Shown here piece after piece: positions 52,905-63,506 of a stretch of 64,000 nucleotides of DNA; the first letter of the stretch is position 1, and each line of letters opens with the position of its first letter. Under the pieces are notes generated by a model. The model saw nothing but the letters and a program-made list of their open reading frames with translations. It was not told the origin of the DNA and did no database searches. The stretch is from the NCBI RefSeq assembly GCF_038237375.1, contig NZ_CP151273.1:1798001-1862000 (forward strand), in the 5' to 3' direction. Both the position numbers and the translations under genes were made by a program. Source of the DNA: Alcaligenes sp. SDU_A2 (lineage in GTDB: Bacteria > Pseudomonadota > Gammaproteobacteria > Burkholderiales > Burkholderiaceae_B).

Positions 52905-54230
52905 ATGACGCTCGTTTTAACGACGCCTTTGAAAGCAATCCTAGTCGCCGCATGCAGTCTGTGCGGTTTGCAAAGCGTTTGGGCTGCGTCCGGTTTTCCT
53001 GATGCCGCTGCCAGCGACCCGGTGCGCATGGGTTGGATGCAGGGCTTTCCGCCGCCCGCCGATCGGACAGTCCGGTTTGCCGATGGCAGTTTTTCGCAGT
53101 TTCCCGCCTGGCGCTGGAGCGTGTCACACTTTCGGGAATTGATGCCGACTGTGAATGTGTCGCGGGGAACGGGGGGCGTCATACCACTGCCACGCGCCGA
53201 GCTGTCTGCCATCGATGCTCTGACTTTTACGCCCTTAGGGGCGACCGAACCCATGAGTTGGGAGCAGTCGCTGGCGGCCACCTATACCGATGGGATTGTC
53301 GTTTTGCACCGGGGCCGCATTGTCTACGAGCGATATTTCGGTTCGCTGACCGAATACGGACAGCATGCCGCTATGTCGGTCACCAAGTCTGTCATGGGGA
53401 CGCTGGCGGCGTCGTTGGCCGCGCAAGGGCAATTGGACCCAGACCGCAAAGTGACCGATTATGTACCCGAACTGGCCTCGTCCGCCTTTGGTTCGGCAAC
53501 GGTCAGACATGTTATGGACATGACCACGGGCCTGCTCTTTAGCGAAGATTATGCCGATCCGAATGCCCAGGTGTGGGCCCATGCGCGGGCGGGCAGCCCT
53601 ACGCCGCCTGCCGATACCCAAGGTCCGCGCTCGTATTTCGAATTTCTTCAGACGGTTAAGCCGCAAGGGCGGCATGGCGAGGCCTTTGCTTACAAAACCG
53701 TGAATACCGATGTATTAGGTTGGATCATGGCGCGGGCGACCGGCCGCAACGTGGCGCAGTTATTGTCCGAGCAGATCTGGTCGCGCCTGGGGGCCGAGCA
53801 GGATGCCTACATGACGGTGGATTCCATCGGCACTCCTTTTGCCGGGGGCGGCTTGAATACCGGTCTGCGCGATCTGGCCCGGTTTGGGGAAATGATGCGC
53901 AGGCAAGGGCGTTTCAATGGCCAGCAGATCGTGCCCGCGCAAGTCGTCAGGCAGATTCAGGCTGGCGGCGATCGGACGTTGTTTGCCAAGGCCGACTATC
54001 CATTATTGAAAGGCTGGAGCTACCGGGACATGTGGTGGGTGTCCGATCAGGCCCGCGGCGCATTTAGTGCGCGCGGCGTGCATGGGCAGCGTATTTATAT
54101 AGACCCGCAGGCAGAAATGGTGATTGTGCGGTATGCCTCGCATCCGGTTGCGGCCAATGCCGCCAATGACCCGATTACCTTGCCGGCATTTGACGCCTTG
54201 GCGCAGTATTTAAAACAGCAGACGCCGTAA
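52905..54230 (+). CDS. Exported serine hydrolase of the beta-lactamase/6-aminohexanoate-dimer hydrolase family
   Basis: A 441-residue exported protein (signal peptide about 1-27, SVWAA-S). The SxxK nucleophile is Ser158-Val-Thr-Lys161 in MSVTKSVMG, the second motif is AYKTVNTDVLGW, and GVHGQRIYIDPQAEMVIV near the end is the usual KTG-equivalent strand. The layout is like NylB-type carboxylesterases and class C beta-lactamases; it is unlikely to be a dedicated beta-lactamase since motif 2 lacks the YxN with K pattern of AmpC. Substrate unknown. The start has an AGGAGG site. Confidence 0.85.
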   Translation: MTLVLTTPLKAILVAACSLCGLQSVWAASGFPDAAASDPVRMGWMQGFPPPADRTVRFADGSFSQFPAWRWSVSHFRELMPTVNVSRGTGGVIPLPRAELSAIDALTFTPLGATEPMSWEQSLAATYTDGIVVLHRGRIVYERYFGSLTEYGQHAAMSVTKSVMGTLAASLAAQGQLDPDRKVTDYVPELASSAFGSATVRHVMDMTTGLLFSEDYADPNAQVWAHARAGSPTPPADTQGPRSYFEFLQTVKPQGRHGEAFAYKTVNTDVLGWIMARATGRNVAQLLSEQIWSRLGAEQDAYMTVDSIGTPFAGGGLNTGLRDLARFGEMMRRQGRFNGQQIVPAQVVRQIQAGGDRTLFAKADYPLLKGWSYRDMWWVSDQARGAFSARGVHGQRIYIDPQAEMVIVRYASHPVAANAANDPITLPAFDALAQYLKQQTP

Positions 54231-54313
54231 TGGTTGCGAACGCCGTGTACGCCTTGTTACTTGCATGCGTTTCTGATCTGGCAGAATCAGCGCCTGAACA
54301 GGAGAATGGCATT

Positions 54314-54466
54314 ATGATCAAAAAATCGATAGCAGTTTTTGCCTTGTTGGCCTTGAGTGCCTGTGCGGTGCATACGCCGCATGGTTCCGTCGTGGTGGAC
54401 CCGGACCGTTCGCACGGCAATGGTACCTTCTGTCCTCCCGGACAGGCCAAGAAAGGCAGGTGCTAG
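54314..54466 (+). CDS. Small lipoprotein
   Basis: A 50-residue ORF starting at 54314 with a GGAGA site upstream: MIKKSIAVFALLALSAC, lipobox LSAC with lipidated Cys at 17. The mature part has one further Cys pair region (FCPPGQAKKGRC). Short but with a textbook lipoprotein start. No family recognised. It follows the serine hydrolase gene by 83 bp. Confidence 0.65.
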   Translation: MIKKSIAVFALLALSACAVHTPHGSVVVDPDRSHGNGTFCPPGQAKKGRC

Positions 54467-54505
54467 GCGGCTTTGTCCGGCCGCCTGGCGGGCAAGACAG
54501 CAATG

Positions 54506-54799
54506 TCAGCGTTCAATGCGCACTTCGAAATAGGCTTCGGATTCGCCCAGTTCCCGAAAACCTTCGGTCATGGCCCGACTGGCGGCTGCAATCCATTGTT
54601 TGGCCAGGGCGATGTCGTCGGCCGACAGTTCTGTTTCGGCGGTCTCTTCAGCTAGTTGCCAGGCGCGATACGCCAGAACAACGGCTTCGGGGCCTTGCAG
54701 GACTTTTTCCAGAGTGCGGCGAAAGCGGTTTTCCGCTTCGTGCCGGGCGCGCTCGGTAATGTCGGACGGCGCATCGTGCAAGGTAATGCTGTAGGACAT
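54506..54799 (-). CDS. Hypothetical protein
   Basis: A 97-residue acidic helical protein (MSYSITLHDAPSDITERARHEAENRFRRTLEKVLQG...). No Cys, no membrane segment. Codon usage is like the surrounding genes. Not recognised. Confidence 0.6.
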   Translation of the reverse strand: MSYSITLHDAPSDITERARHEAENRFRRTLEKVLQGPEAVVLAYRAWQLAEETAETELSADDIALAKQWIAAASRAMTEGFRELGESEAYFEVRIER

Positions 54800-54942
54800 A
54801 CGAAAATCCTTTATGCTGTATGAATAAACAGTAATTTAGCATGTGCCTGTGTGCTTGACGAGTATTTTTTCATAGGAATCTGGCGGGCTGCGTATACTGC
54901 ACACAACAAAGCAGCCCCATCGCCGGGCGCGGGAGGTGTGCA

Positions 54943-55878
54943 GTGCAAGTAGCCGTCGTGGGCAGTATCACAGTGGACATTGTGGCTTCGGGCATGCCCG
55001 TGGATCTGGTGCGCGGCGACAAACAAGAAGTGCTCGCTATCGATCTGTATCCGGGGGGTGGTGCCATTAACGCGACCGCCATGTTGCTGGACCAGGGCGA
55101 ACAGGTGCGCTTGCTGGGCACGGTTGGGCAAGATGCGCTTGGCCTTGGGCTGTGCGCTTACCTGGACGCAATGGGAGTGGATACCCATGCTGTGCGCAAA
55201 TTGGCCGGGCAGCAGACTGGCAAGGCGGTTGTGCTGGTTGGCCCGCAGGGTGATGCCTCAGTGTTGGCCCGACGCGGTGCCAATGCATACACACAGATCC
55301 ACCCTCAGGATCTGGATGTCGATCTGCTGTATGTGGCACCTCTTGGCGCGGCCCCGATGGACAGTCTTGCCCAAGCCTTGGCGCACGGCGCAAGTCGTGC
55401 CGCCTGTTGGGCCGTCAATCCCAGCGTGGCATGCGTGCGCCAGCCTGACGAAGCGTTTCGGTGCGTTTGGGATCGGGCCGATGTGCTCAGCTTAAATGGC
55501 GTGGAAGCGCAGATGTTGGCGGCGGTGCCCGCCGGCCAGATTCTGGCCGACCTTCCCGTTGCCCAGGCTACGGAACTGGCTCAGCATTTGCAGCGCCGGG
55601 CCGGGCAGGCTGTATTGATTACATTGGGGGCGCAAGGCGCGGTGCTGGTCATAGACGGTCAGCCTTACTTCGAGCCTGCCCGACGGGTGGCGGTACGCTC
55701 CACGGTAGGCGCGGGCGATGCCTTCAATGCCCGTTTCGCCCAGTCCTGGTTCCGTCGTCGCGACCCTGTGCTTGCCTTGCGGCAGGCGACGCAGGCGTCG
55801 GCGCAGATCCTTGGGCAATGGGCCGGCAATGCTTGGGCGCCGATGTGGCAGGATGTGGATTCTGGCGTCTGGCCCTAA
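54943..55878 (+). CDS. PfkB/ribokinase-family sugar or nucleoside kinase
   Basis: A 311-residue PfkB kinase: opening VAVVGSITVDIVASGMP, YPGGGAINATAMLLDQGEQVRLLGTVGQDALG (signature 1), LITLGAQGAVLVIDG and TVGAGDAFNARF (signature 2 with catalytic Asp). The start is GTG with a GGGAGG site. Ribokinase- or adenosine-kinase-like; the substrate cannot be decided. A small membrane gene follows. Confidence 0.9.
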   Translation: MQVAVVGSITVDIVASGMPVDLVRGDKQEVLAIDLYPGGGAINATAMLLDQGEQVRLLGTVGQDALGLGLCAYLDAMGVDTHAVRKLAGQQTGKAVVLVGPQGDASVLARRGANAYTQIHPQDLDVDLLYVAPLGAAPMDSLAQALAHGASRAACWAVNPSVACVRQPDEAFRCVWDRADVLSLNGVEAQMLAAVPAGQILADLPVAQATELAQHLQRRAGQAVLITLGAQGAVLVIDGQPYFEPARRVAVRSTVGAGDAFNARFAQSWFRRRDPVLALRQATQASAQILGQWAGNAWAPMWQDVDSGVWP

Positions 55879-55901
55879 TCGTCTTTTACTGCGAGGCCGT
55901 C

Positions 55902-56072
55902 ATGGCGCACATTGCGATTATCGTGGGGTTGTATGTACTGATTGCAGGCATGTTGGGGCTGGTTTTGTATCACACGCGACCGGCAAGCTGGCGGCGCGAT
56001 ACGGCGTTGCTGATGATTACGCCGTTGGCGGTGCCGCTGTTCTATGCCGCCATCGTTCTGCTCAAGGGCTAG
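55902..56072 (+). CDS. Small two-helix membrane protein
   Basis: A 56-residue ORF (MAHIAIIVGLYVLIAGMLGLVLYHTRPASWRRDTALLMITPLAVPLFYAAIVLLKG) given here in parts: hydrophobic segments at 3-22 and 36-54 with a positively charged loop between. GAGG-like site upstream. It is 23 bp behind the kinase gene and might be cotranscribed. Not recognised. Confidence 0.5.
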   Translation: MAHIAIIVGLYVLIAGMLGLVLYHTRPASWRRDTALLMITPLAVPLFYAAIVLLKG

Positions 56073-56081
56073 ATAGCGTGT

Positions 56082-56354
56082 TCAGGCGTGATTCTGATCG
56101 CGCATGCGGCGCAAAATGTATTGCTGTATTTCAAAACGCGCCTGCTCCTGGCTGACCCCATGGCTGCAGTAGGCCTGCCAGTGCCAGTGCCCGCCTTGCG
56201 GCGTGCTCAGTTCCACGCGCGTCAGCGCATATTCTTGTTCTTCCTGCAGGCCATGAAGGTTGGCGGGTAAAGGCGAATGGGACGTCCACGAGGCGTAAAT
56301 GGGCACGCCAGCCAAACTGCCGCCTATGTAGAAACGGTAAAGCTCGTTGGGCAT
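56082..56354 (-). CDS. Hypothetical protein
   Basis: A 90-residue protein (MPNELYRFYIGGSLAGVPIYASWTSHSP...) ending RRMRDQNHA. Soluble, with one Cys. The frame extends five codons upstream to 56369. Not recognised; codon usage supports a gene. Confidence 0.55.
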   Translation of the reverse strand: MPNELYRFYIGGSLAGVPIYASWTSHSPLPANLHGLQEEQEYALTRVELSTPQGGHWHWQAYCSHGVSQEQARFEIQQYILRRMRDQNHA

Positions 56355-56629
56355 GGTGGATCTCGTCAAGAAAGGTCGGAACGGGCAGGGCGCAGTGTCT
56401 TGTTACGACTTTATTTAACGTGATTCGCGCTTGCCCCACATCTGCTGCTTGGATGGCAAGCACCTAGGCCAGATGGCGTAGTCGGGCAGGAGTGTTGCCG
56501 CCACAGGAAGTGTGTTTGCCCTTGCACCCCTGAGTGTGACTATTCTTGACAATCGTTGACTTCGTATTCGACGCTCAGGGCTCTACCATGTCCGGGATAT
56601 CGTTTTAATTGTTTTTCCTGGATGTACTC

Positions 56630-56737
56630 ATGATTCATGCGCCCCTTTTGATCGACTATGCTCCCTTGGCCTTGATGTTGGCCGGCGGCGGTATCTTGGG
56701 CGGCGTTCTGGCCTGGACCTGGTCTCAGCCTTCCTGA
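56630..56737 (+). CDS. Very small membrane ORF
   Basis: A 35-residue ORF, MIHAPLLIDYAPLALMLAGGG then ILGGVLAWTWSQPS, a single membrane helix with a polar start, with GGATG five bases before the ATG. It stands in a 620-bp region (56355-56974) without other genes and might be a real mini-protein. The rest of that region shows nothing recognisable. Confidence 0.35.
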   Translation: MIHAPLLIDYAPLALMLAGGGILGGVLAWTWSQPS

Positions 56738-56974
56738 ATCCCGCGCGCTTGGTGGTGTTGCAGGACGCAGGCAGGCAGAAGTGTTGCTTTTTTTGCTATT
56801 TTGTATACGGAGACTTCATAGTTCAAACAAGTGTAGTAAGCTGTTTTTCACGATTGGGCTCCAGCCCTTGGCTTTGCCCGGATCGACCGTTTGCTGAATA
56901 CGGATTTCGTACGTGCTCAGCCCCGTCTGGGGATAGGCCGTGTTCGGTGCTTGGAGTGACCGGGAAAGGAAATC

Positions 56975-57217
56975 ATGTTTTACCGCTTGTTGTCGGTGTG
57001 TGCCGGCTCTATGTTGTTAGCGGCTTGCGCCTCTTCGGATCAACGTTCCAAGACCTTGTCTCAGGTCAATCCCGCATCGGCGTTTTGTCAGCGCATGGGT
57101 GGGCAAAGTGTGTTGCATCAGGGGCCGCGTGGGGCTTATGGCACCTGCTTGATGCAGGACGGCTCTGAGACCGAGGAATGGGCGTTTTACCGTACCTGGT
57201 TTCCGCGTCAGGACTGA
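56975..57217 (+). CDS. DUF333-type small lipoprotein
   Basis: An 80-residue protein with lipobox LAAC (Cys18) and the DUF333/HslJ-like pattern NPASAFCQRMGGQSVL...GAYGTCLMQDGSETEEWAFYR. The family is found in many Gram-negative periplasms; function unknown. The usual Cys before EEW is a Thr here. A GGAAAGGAAATC site precedes the ATG. Confidence 0.8.
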   Translation: MFYRLLSVCAGSMLLAACASSDQRSKTLSQVNPASAFCQRMGGQSVLHQGPRGAYGTCLMQDGSETEEWAFYRTWFPRQD

Positions 57218-57319
57218 TTACGGGCGGTTTGTGGTGTTTGTAGTCACATTTTTATCGCCTGGCCAGACGAAGGTGATAAACTTAAGCAATCAAAAGTGTT
57301 GTTTGGGAAGCAGAATCTT

Positions 57320-57355
57320 ATGAAAACCACGCGAACTACCCGTCGGCAAAACTAG
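57320..57355 (+). CDS. Possible thrS leader peptide (Thr-rich)
   Basis: An 11-residue ORF MKTTRTTRRQN ending in TAG, with a GGGAAG site ten bases before the ATG. Four of the 11 residues are threonine, each in tandem pairs (ACC ACG, ACT ACC). It lies 90 bp before thrS and 50 bp before a hairpin terminator. GCCGCG just after the stop codon (57361-57366) could pair with CGCGGC (57407-57412), the left arm of the terminator, so ribosome stalling at the Thr codons could favour an antiterminator. That reading is inference. Confidence 0.55.
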   Translation: MKTTRTTRRQN

Positions 57356-57404
57356 CCGTGGCCGCGTAGCGTTTCGTTTTCTTTCCAAGAACGTTCAATT
57401 CAAA

Positions 57405-57430
57405 AGCGCGGCTTCAAAGCCGCGTTTTTT
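57405..57430 (+). terminator. Hairpin terminator upstream of thrS
   Basis: CGCGGCT pairs with AGCCGCG (7 bp, loop TCAA) followed by six T, lengthened by flanking A and T runs. It lies 15 bp before the thrS start, an unusual position for a terminator of an upstream gene and the natural place for an attenuator. Confidence 0.75.
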
Positions 57431-57445
57431 ATTTCAGGAAGTGTT

Positions 57446-59368
<1,923 letters not shown>

Positions 59369-59415
59369 AAGGCCGGACGCTATCGTTTTTATCGACATTT
59401 TTAGGAGTTTTCGAC

Positions 59416-59940
59416 ATCGCAACCGAGAAAAAACATCGCATCAACGGCGAAATCCGTATCCCAGAGGTGCGACTCATTGGAATCGAGGGTGAGCAGTTGG
59501 GTATCGTCAAGGTTCCCGATGCATTGATCATGGCCGAACAGAACGACGTCGACCTGGTGGAAATTGCGCCCGCCGCGCAGCCGCCCGTCTGCCGTCTGAT
59601 GGACTATGGCAAGTTCCGCTACCAGGAACAGAAGCGCCAGCAAGAAGCCAAGGCCAAGCAAAAGGTCATCCAGATCAAGGAAGTCAAGTTCCGTCCCGGT
59701 ACCGACGAGGGCGATTACCAAGTCAAGCTGCGCAACGTCAAACGCTTTATTGACGATGGCGACAAGGTCAAGGTAACGCTGCGCTTCCGTGGACGCGAAA
59801 TGGCGCACCAGGAATTGGGTATGCGGGTTCTGGAACGTGTTCGCGACGATGTCAGCGAGTTGTGTCAGGTCGAAGCCATGCCCAAGCTGGAAGGCCGTCA
59901 GATGGTCATGGTGCTGGCTCCTCGCAAGAAGGCCTCCTGA
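59416..59940 (+). CDS. infC: Translation initiation factor IF-3
   Basis: IF-3 binds the 30S subunit and selects correct start codons. With an ATC start at 59416 the protein is 174 residues: (I/M)[29 protein letters not shown] is the IF-3 N-terminal domain, and [19 protein letters not shown] with the [11 protein letters not shown] end is the C-terminal domain. The first ATG or GTG in frame (GTG 59467) would remove the conserved RINGEIR start; AGGAG lies nine bases before the ATC. A rare start codon is the known basis of IF-3 autoregulation in E. coli (AUU there). rpmI and rplT do not follow. Confidence 0.95.
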   Translation: MATEKKHRINGEIRIPEVRLIGIEGEQLGIVKVPDALIMAEQNDVDLVEIAPAAQPPVCRLMDYGKFRYQEQKRQQEAKAKQKVIQIKEVKFRPGTDEGDYQVKLRNVKRFIDDGDKVKVTLRFRGREMAHQELGMRVLERVRDDVSELCQVEAMPKLEGRQMVMVLAPRKKAS

Positions 59941-60023
59941 TCGTCCGTCTTTCAGTGCGCCGACCGTTTGGCCGGCTGACGCTGTCCGCCTCGTCTGCCC
60001 ATCTTTGGCAGGCGAGGCGCAAC

Positions 60024-60055
60024 CGCCTTTGCAGCCTGTCTGCAAAGGCGTTTTT
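60024..60055 (+). terminator. Terminator after infC
   Basis: CGCCTTTGCAG pairs with CTGCAAAGGCG (11 bp, loop CCTGT) and is followed by five T. It separates infC from gshB, so thrS-infC is a closed transcription unit. Confidence 0.85.
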
Positions 60056-60069
60056 CTCTAGGTGTGAGC

Positions 60070-61032
60070 ATGCACGTTCTGTTCATCATTGATCCTTTGC
60101 CCGGCCTGTCGGCGTACAAGGATTCTTCCGTTGCCATGATGCGTGCCTTCATGGCGCGCGGCCATCAGGTCAGTGTGGCCTTGCAGTCCGAGCTGTACAT
60201 TGCCGACAGCCGGGTGCGCACTGCGTATCAGCCTGTGGCGATCGCAGCCGATGCTGACTTGCGCGGCAAGGATTGGTGGACGCATCCCGGCCCGACGCAG
60301 GACGACGAACTGAATGTGTTCGATGCGGTCATCATGCGCAAGGACCCGCCCTTCGATATGGAATACGCCTATTCCACGCATCTGCTGGGCTTTGCGCAGG
60401 AACAAGGCGCGCGTGTCTTTAATGCCGGCTCGGCCATCCGCAATCACCCGGAAAAGCTGGCTATAACCGAATTTCCCGAATTTACGCCCACCACGCTGGT
60501 TACTCGGGATATGCAACGCTTGCGTGCTTTTTATCACGAGCACAAAGATGTCATCGTCAAGCCCTTGGACGGCATGGGCGGCATGGGCATTTTTCGTCTG
60601 CGCGACCCGGAAGCCAACCTGGGCGCCATTCTGGAAACCCTGACCGCCAATGGCAGCCAGACCATCATGGCACAGCGTTATATTCCCGAAATTGTGCATG
60701 GCGACAAGCGTATCCTGATCATCGGCGGCGAACCGGTGCCTTATGCGTTGGCCCGTATTCCGCTGGCCGGCGAAACCCGGGGCAATCTAGCTGCCGGCGG
60801 GCGTGGCGTGGCGCAGGCCTTGTCGGACCACGACTGGCATATCGCCCGCACGATAGGCCCCAAGCTGGCTGCGCGCGGTCTGATGCTGATCGGCTTGGAT
60901 GTGATCGGCGATTACGTCACCGAAATCAATGTCACCAGCCCTACCTGTTTTGTCGAGATCACCGAGCAGACCGGGTTTGATGTAGCCGAATTTTTCGTGA
61001 AGGCCGTCGAGAACGCGACGGGGCGGTCGTGA
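60070..61032 (+). CDS. gshB: Glutathione synthetase
   Basis: GshB joins glycine to gamma-glutamylcysteine with ATP. The 320-residue ATP-grasp protein starts MHVLFIIDPLPGLSAYKDSSVAMM and has MRKDPPFDMEYAY, KPLDGMGGMGIFRL (ATP loop), and EINVTSPTCFVEI near the end. Start at the ATG at 60070, after an AGGTGTGAG site; a GTG two codons earlier is possible. Downstream genes overlap, starting the gshB-ptsIIA-ptsH-ptsI order known from Bordetella relatives. Confidence 0.96.
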   Translation: MHVLFIIDPLPGLSAYKDSSVAMMRAFMARGHQVSVALQSELYIADSRVRTAYQPVAIAADADLRGKDWWTHPGPTQDDELNVFDAVIMRKDPPFDMEYAYSTHLLGFAQEQGARVFNAGSAIRNHPEKLAITEFPEFTPTTLVTRDMQRLRAFYHEHKDVIVKPLDGMGGMGIFRLRDPEANLGAILETLTANGSQTIMAQRYIPEIVHGDKRILIIGGEPVPYALARIPLAGETRGNLAAGGRGVAQALSDHDWHIARTIGPKLAARGLMLIGLDVIGDYVTEINVTSPTCFVEITEQTGFDVAEFFVKAVENATGRS

Positions 61033-61430
61033 TCCGCCTGGCCTTGATCATGCACGAGCCGCTGGCCAGCGCCTTTGCCAGTTGTGCGGAGCATGTGCTT
61101 GGAGAGCGGCCCGACCTGTTTGTCTTTGACATCCAGGCTGATGAATGCACCGATACGGCGGTAGAGCGCTTGCTGGCGCAATTGCAGACCCGTGTCGAAC
61201 CGGCCACGCTGATTCTGTGCGATCTGTACGGCGCCACGCCGTTCAACGTGGCCCGGCGGGTGCAGCAGCATCTGCAAGAGCAAGGGCAGGCCGTACACCT
61301 GCTGACCGGAACCAATATGTGCATGGTGCTCAAAGCCTTGACCGAGCGGCGCGACAATCCGGAACGCCTGGCTCAGGATGTCATGGAAGGGGCCATGCGC
61401 GGCATTGTGGACGCCGATTGCCATTGCTGA
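61029..61430 (+). CDS. PTS EIIA-Man-type component
   Basis: A 133-residue EIIA of the mannose family: LALIMHEPLASAF with phosphorylated His9, LCDLYGATPFNVARRV and LTGTNMCMVLKALTERRDN. The start is GTG, overlapping the gshB stop by GTGA. With HPr and EI downstream and no EIIB/EIIC, it forms a phosphorylation relay used for regulation rather than sugar uptake. Confidence 0.92.
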   Translation: MIRLALIMHEPLASAFASCAEHVLGERPDLFVFDIQADECTDTAVERLLAQLQTRVEPATLILCDLYGATPFNVARRVQQHLQEQGQAVHLLTGTNMCMVLKALTERRDNPERLAQDVMEGAMRGIVDADCHC

Positions 61431-61466
61431 CGCGTACTTTTATTGTTTCTTTTTCAGATTGACCTT

Positions 61467-61736
61467 ATGCCTACTGTATCGATCGTCATCAGCAACAAGC
61501 TGGGCTTGCATGCCCGGGCGGCCGCCAAGCTGACTCAGCTTGCCGGCCGGTATGCCAGTGAAGTGTTCATCGCCCGCGGTTCGCAGCGCGTCAACGCCAA
61601 AAGCATCATGGGCGTCATGATGTTGGCGGCCGGTCTGGGTGTGACCGTCGTGGTCGATGCCCAGGGGCCCGATGCCGAGCAGGCCCTGAATGACATCCAG
61701 GCCCTGTTCGATGCCAAGTTTGGTGAAAACGAATAA
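61467..61736 (+). CDS. ptsH: HPr phosphocarrier protein
   Basis: An 89-residue HPr: MPTVSIVISNKLGLHARAAAK with the phosphorylated His15, and KSIMG with regulatory-type Ser46, although Ser46 phosphorylation requires an HPr kinase not seen here. The start ATG at 61467 removes an eight-residue extension that the open frame would give. It passes phosphate from EI to EIIA-Man. Confidence 0.95.
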   Translation: MPTVSIVISNKLGLHARAAAKLTQLAGRYASEVFIARGSQRVNAKSIMGVMMLAAGLGVTVVVDAQGPDAEQALNDIQALFDAKFGENE

Positions 61737-61751
61737 ATAAAGTTGTCTGAT

Positions 61752-63506
61752 ATGAATTCTGCCTCCCGTCCTTCCGCGCCTGATTTCACCGCCATGTTCA
61801 CGGCCCAGGGCCAGGCGGTGGTCAAAGGTTATGCCATTGCCAAGGCCGCCGTGATGAGCGCGGCGGCGCTGGAAGTGCCGCACTACCGGATCGGGGCCGA
61901 AGATGTGGATTCGGAATGTCAGCGTTTGCTCAGCGCGATGGCGGGCACGCGCGACGAACTCAAGTCTCTGGTGGATCATCTGCCGGCCGATGCGCCGCGC
62001 GAATTGGCACCGATTCTGACCGTGCACAGCCTGCTGCTAGACGATCCCATGCTGACGCAGCAGACCTGCGCCATCATTGCCGAGCGCCAGTACAACGCCG
62101 AATGGGCCTTGACCACGCAGGGGCAGTTGTTGGTCGAGCAGTTTTCCCAGATGGAGGATGCCTATCTGCGTGAGCGTGGTGCCGATGTGCGCCAAGTTAT
62201 CGAACGCGTTTTGCGTGTCCTGGCGGGCAAGCCGGCCATGCTGCCCGGTTTCAGCGCGACCCAGGACGAAGCGTTGATCGTGGTGGCCCGCGATATCTCT
62301 CCGGCCGATATGCTCCGTTTGCGTGGCGGGCAATTCGCCGCCTTTCTGACCGATCTGGGCGGGCCGACCTCGCATACCGCCATTGTGGCGCGCAGCATGA
62401 ACGTGCCTGCCGTCGTGGGCCTGGGAGGCTTTCGCAGCCTGGTGCGCGATGGCGACTGGCTGATCGTGGATGGTTTTACCGGTGCGGTCATGGTCAACCC
62501 GTCGCAGGCGGTGTTGGACGAATATCGCCAACGGCAGCAGGCCTATTTGCTGGAGCGCGCAGAGCTGCAGGCCTTGCATGACGCTCCGGCGGTGACCCTG
62601 GATGGTATTCCCATCCGTCTGGAAGCCAATATCGAACTGCCCGACGAAGCAGAGCTTGCGCTTAAAGCGGGTGCCGACGGCATAGGCCTGTTTCGCAGCG
62701 AGTTCTTGTTTATGGGGCGCAGCGATCTGCCCTCCGAACAAGAGCAGTACGAAGCTTATGCCCGCGTGGTCAAAGCCATGAATGGCAAAGTGGTCACGAT
62801 ACGCACGCTGGATATCGGCGCCGACAAGACCTTGGACGGCGATGCCACAGTGGCCACGAATCCGGCGCTGGGGCTGCGCGCTATCCGCTATTGTCTGGAC
62901 AAACCCGAGATGTTCGCCACCCAGTTGCGCGCTTTGTTGCGTGCCTGTGTGCATGGCCAGATTCGCATTCTGATTCCCATGATTTCGTCCATGAGCGAAG
63001 TCTATGCGACCCGCCAGGCCATTGAATCGGCGGCGCGCGAACTGGAAAAATCGGGTACGCCGTTCGCCCGCAATTTTTTACTGGGGGCGATGGTGGAAGT
63101 GCCTGCCATTGCCATTGCGATCGATCCCTTTGTCGAAGAGCTGGATTTTCTGTCCATAGGTACCAACGACTTGATCCAGTACGTGTTGGCCGTGGATCGG
63201 GGCGATGCGGAGGTCGCCGATCTGTATGATCCCATGCATCCGGCGGTACTGCGCCTGATCGCCCACACCATCAACGCAGCCGATCGGGCCGGTAAGCCGG
63301 TGGCCGTGTGTGGCGAGATGGCCGGTGACGCATCGGTGACCCGCATGTTGCTGGGTCTGGGTCTGAAAGAGTTTTCCATGCATCCGCAGCAGTTGCTGGA
63401 TGTCAAAAAAGAAGTGCGTCTGTCCCACTCCAATGCCTTGCGCGTCAAGGTGGCCAGCGCCTTGAATCGGGCCGAACGTATCGATCTGGCGACGCTCGCT
63501 GCTTAA
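61752..63506 (+). CDS. ptsI: PTS enzyme I
   Basis: Enzyme I, 584 residues, transfers phosphate from PEP to HPr. GGPTSHTAIVARSMN contains the phosphorylated His208; RTLDIGADK, GLFRSEFLFMGR and a C-terminal domain with MVEVPAIAI and CGEMAGD are PEP-binding parts. Start: ATG at 61752 is used; a TTG at 61743 would give three more residues and neither has a good Shine-Dalgarno site. It ends the regulatory-PTS cluster behind gshB. The 320 bp that follow (63507-63826) hold no gene; their only clear signal is the AGGAAGGA site before 63827. Confidence 0.95.
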   Translation: MNSASRPSAPDFTAMFTAQGQAVVKGYAIAKAAVMSAAALEVPHYRIGAEDVDSECQRLLSAMAGTRDELKSLVDHLPADAPRELAPILTVHSLLLDDPMLTQQTCAIIAERQYNAEWALTTQGQLLVEQFSQMEDAYLRERGADVRQVIERVLRVLAGKPAMLPGFSATQDEALIVVARDISPADMLRLRGGQFAAFLTDLGGPTSHTAIVARSMNVPAVVGLGGFRSLVRDGDWLIVDGFTGAVMVNPSQAVLDEYRQRQQAYLLERAELQALHDAPAVTLDGIPIRLEANIELPDEAELALKAGADGIGLFRSEFLFMGRSDLPSEQEQYEAYARVVKAMNGKVVTIRTLDIGADKTLDGDATVATNPALGLRAIRYCLDKPEMFATQLRALLRACVHGQIRILIPMISSMSEVYATRQAIESAARELEKSGTPFARNFLLGAMVEVPAIAIAIDPFVEELDFLSIGTNDLIQYVLAVDRGDAEVADLYDPMHPAVLRLIAHTINAADRAGKPVAVCGEMAGDASVTRMLLGLGLKEFSMHPQQLLDVKKEVRLSHSNALRVKVASALNRAERIDLATLAA

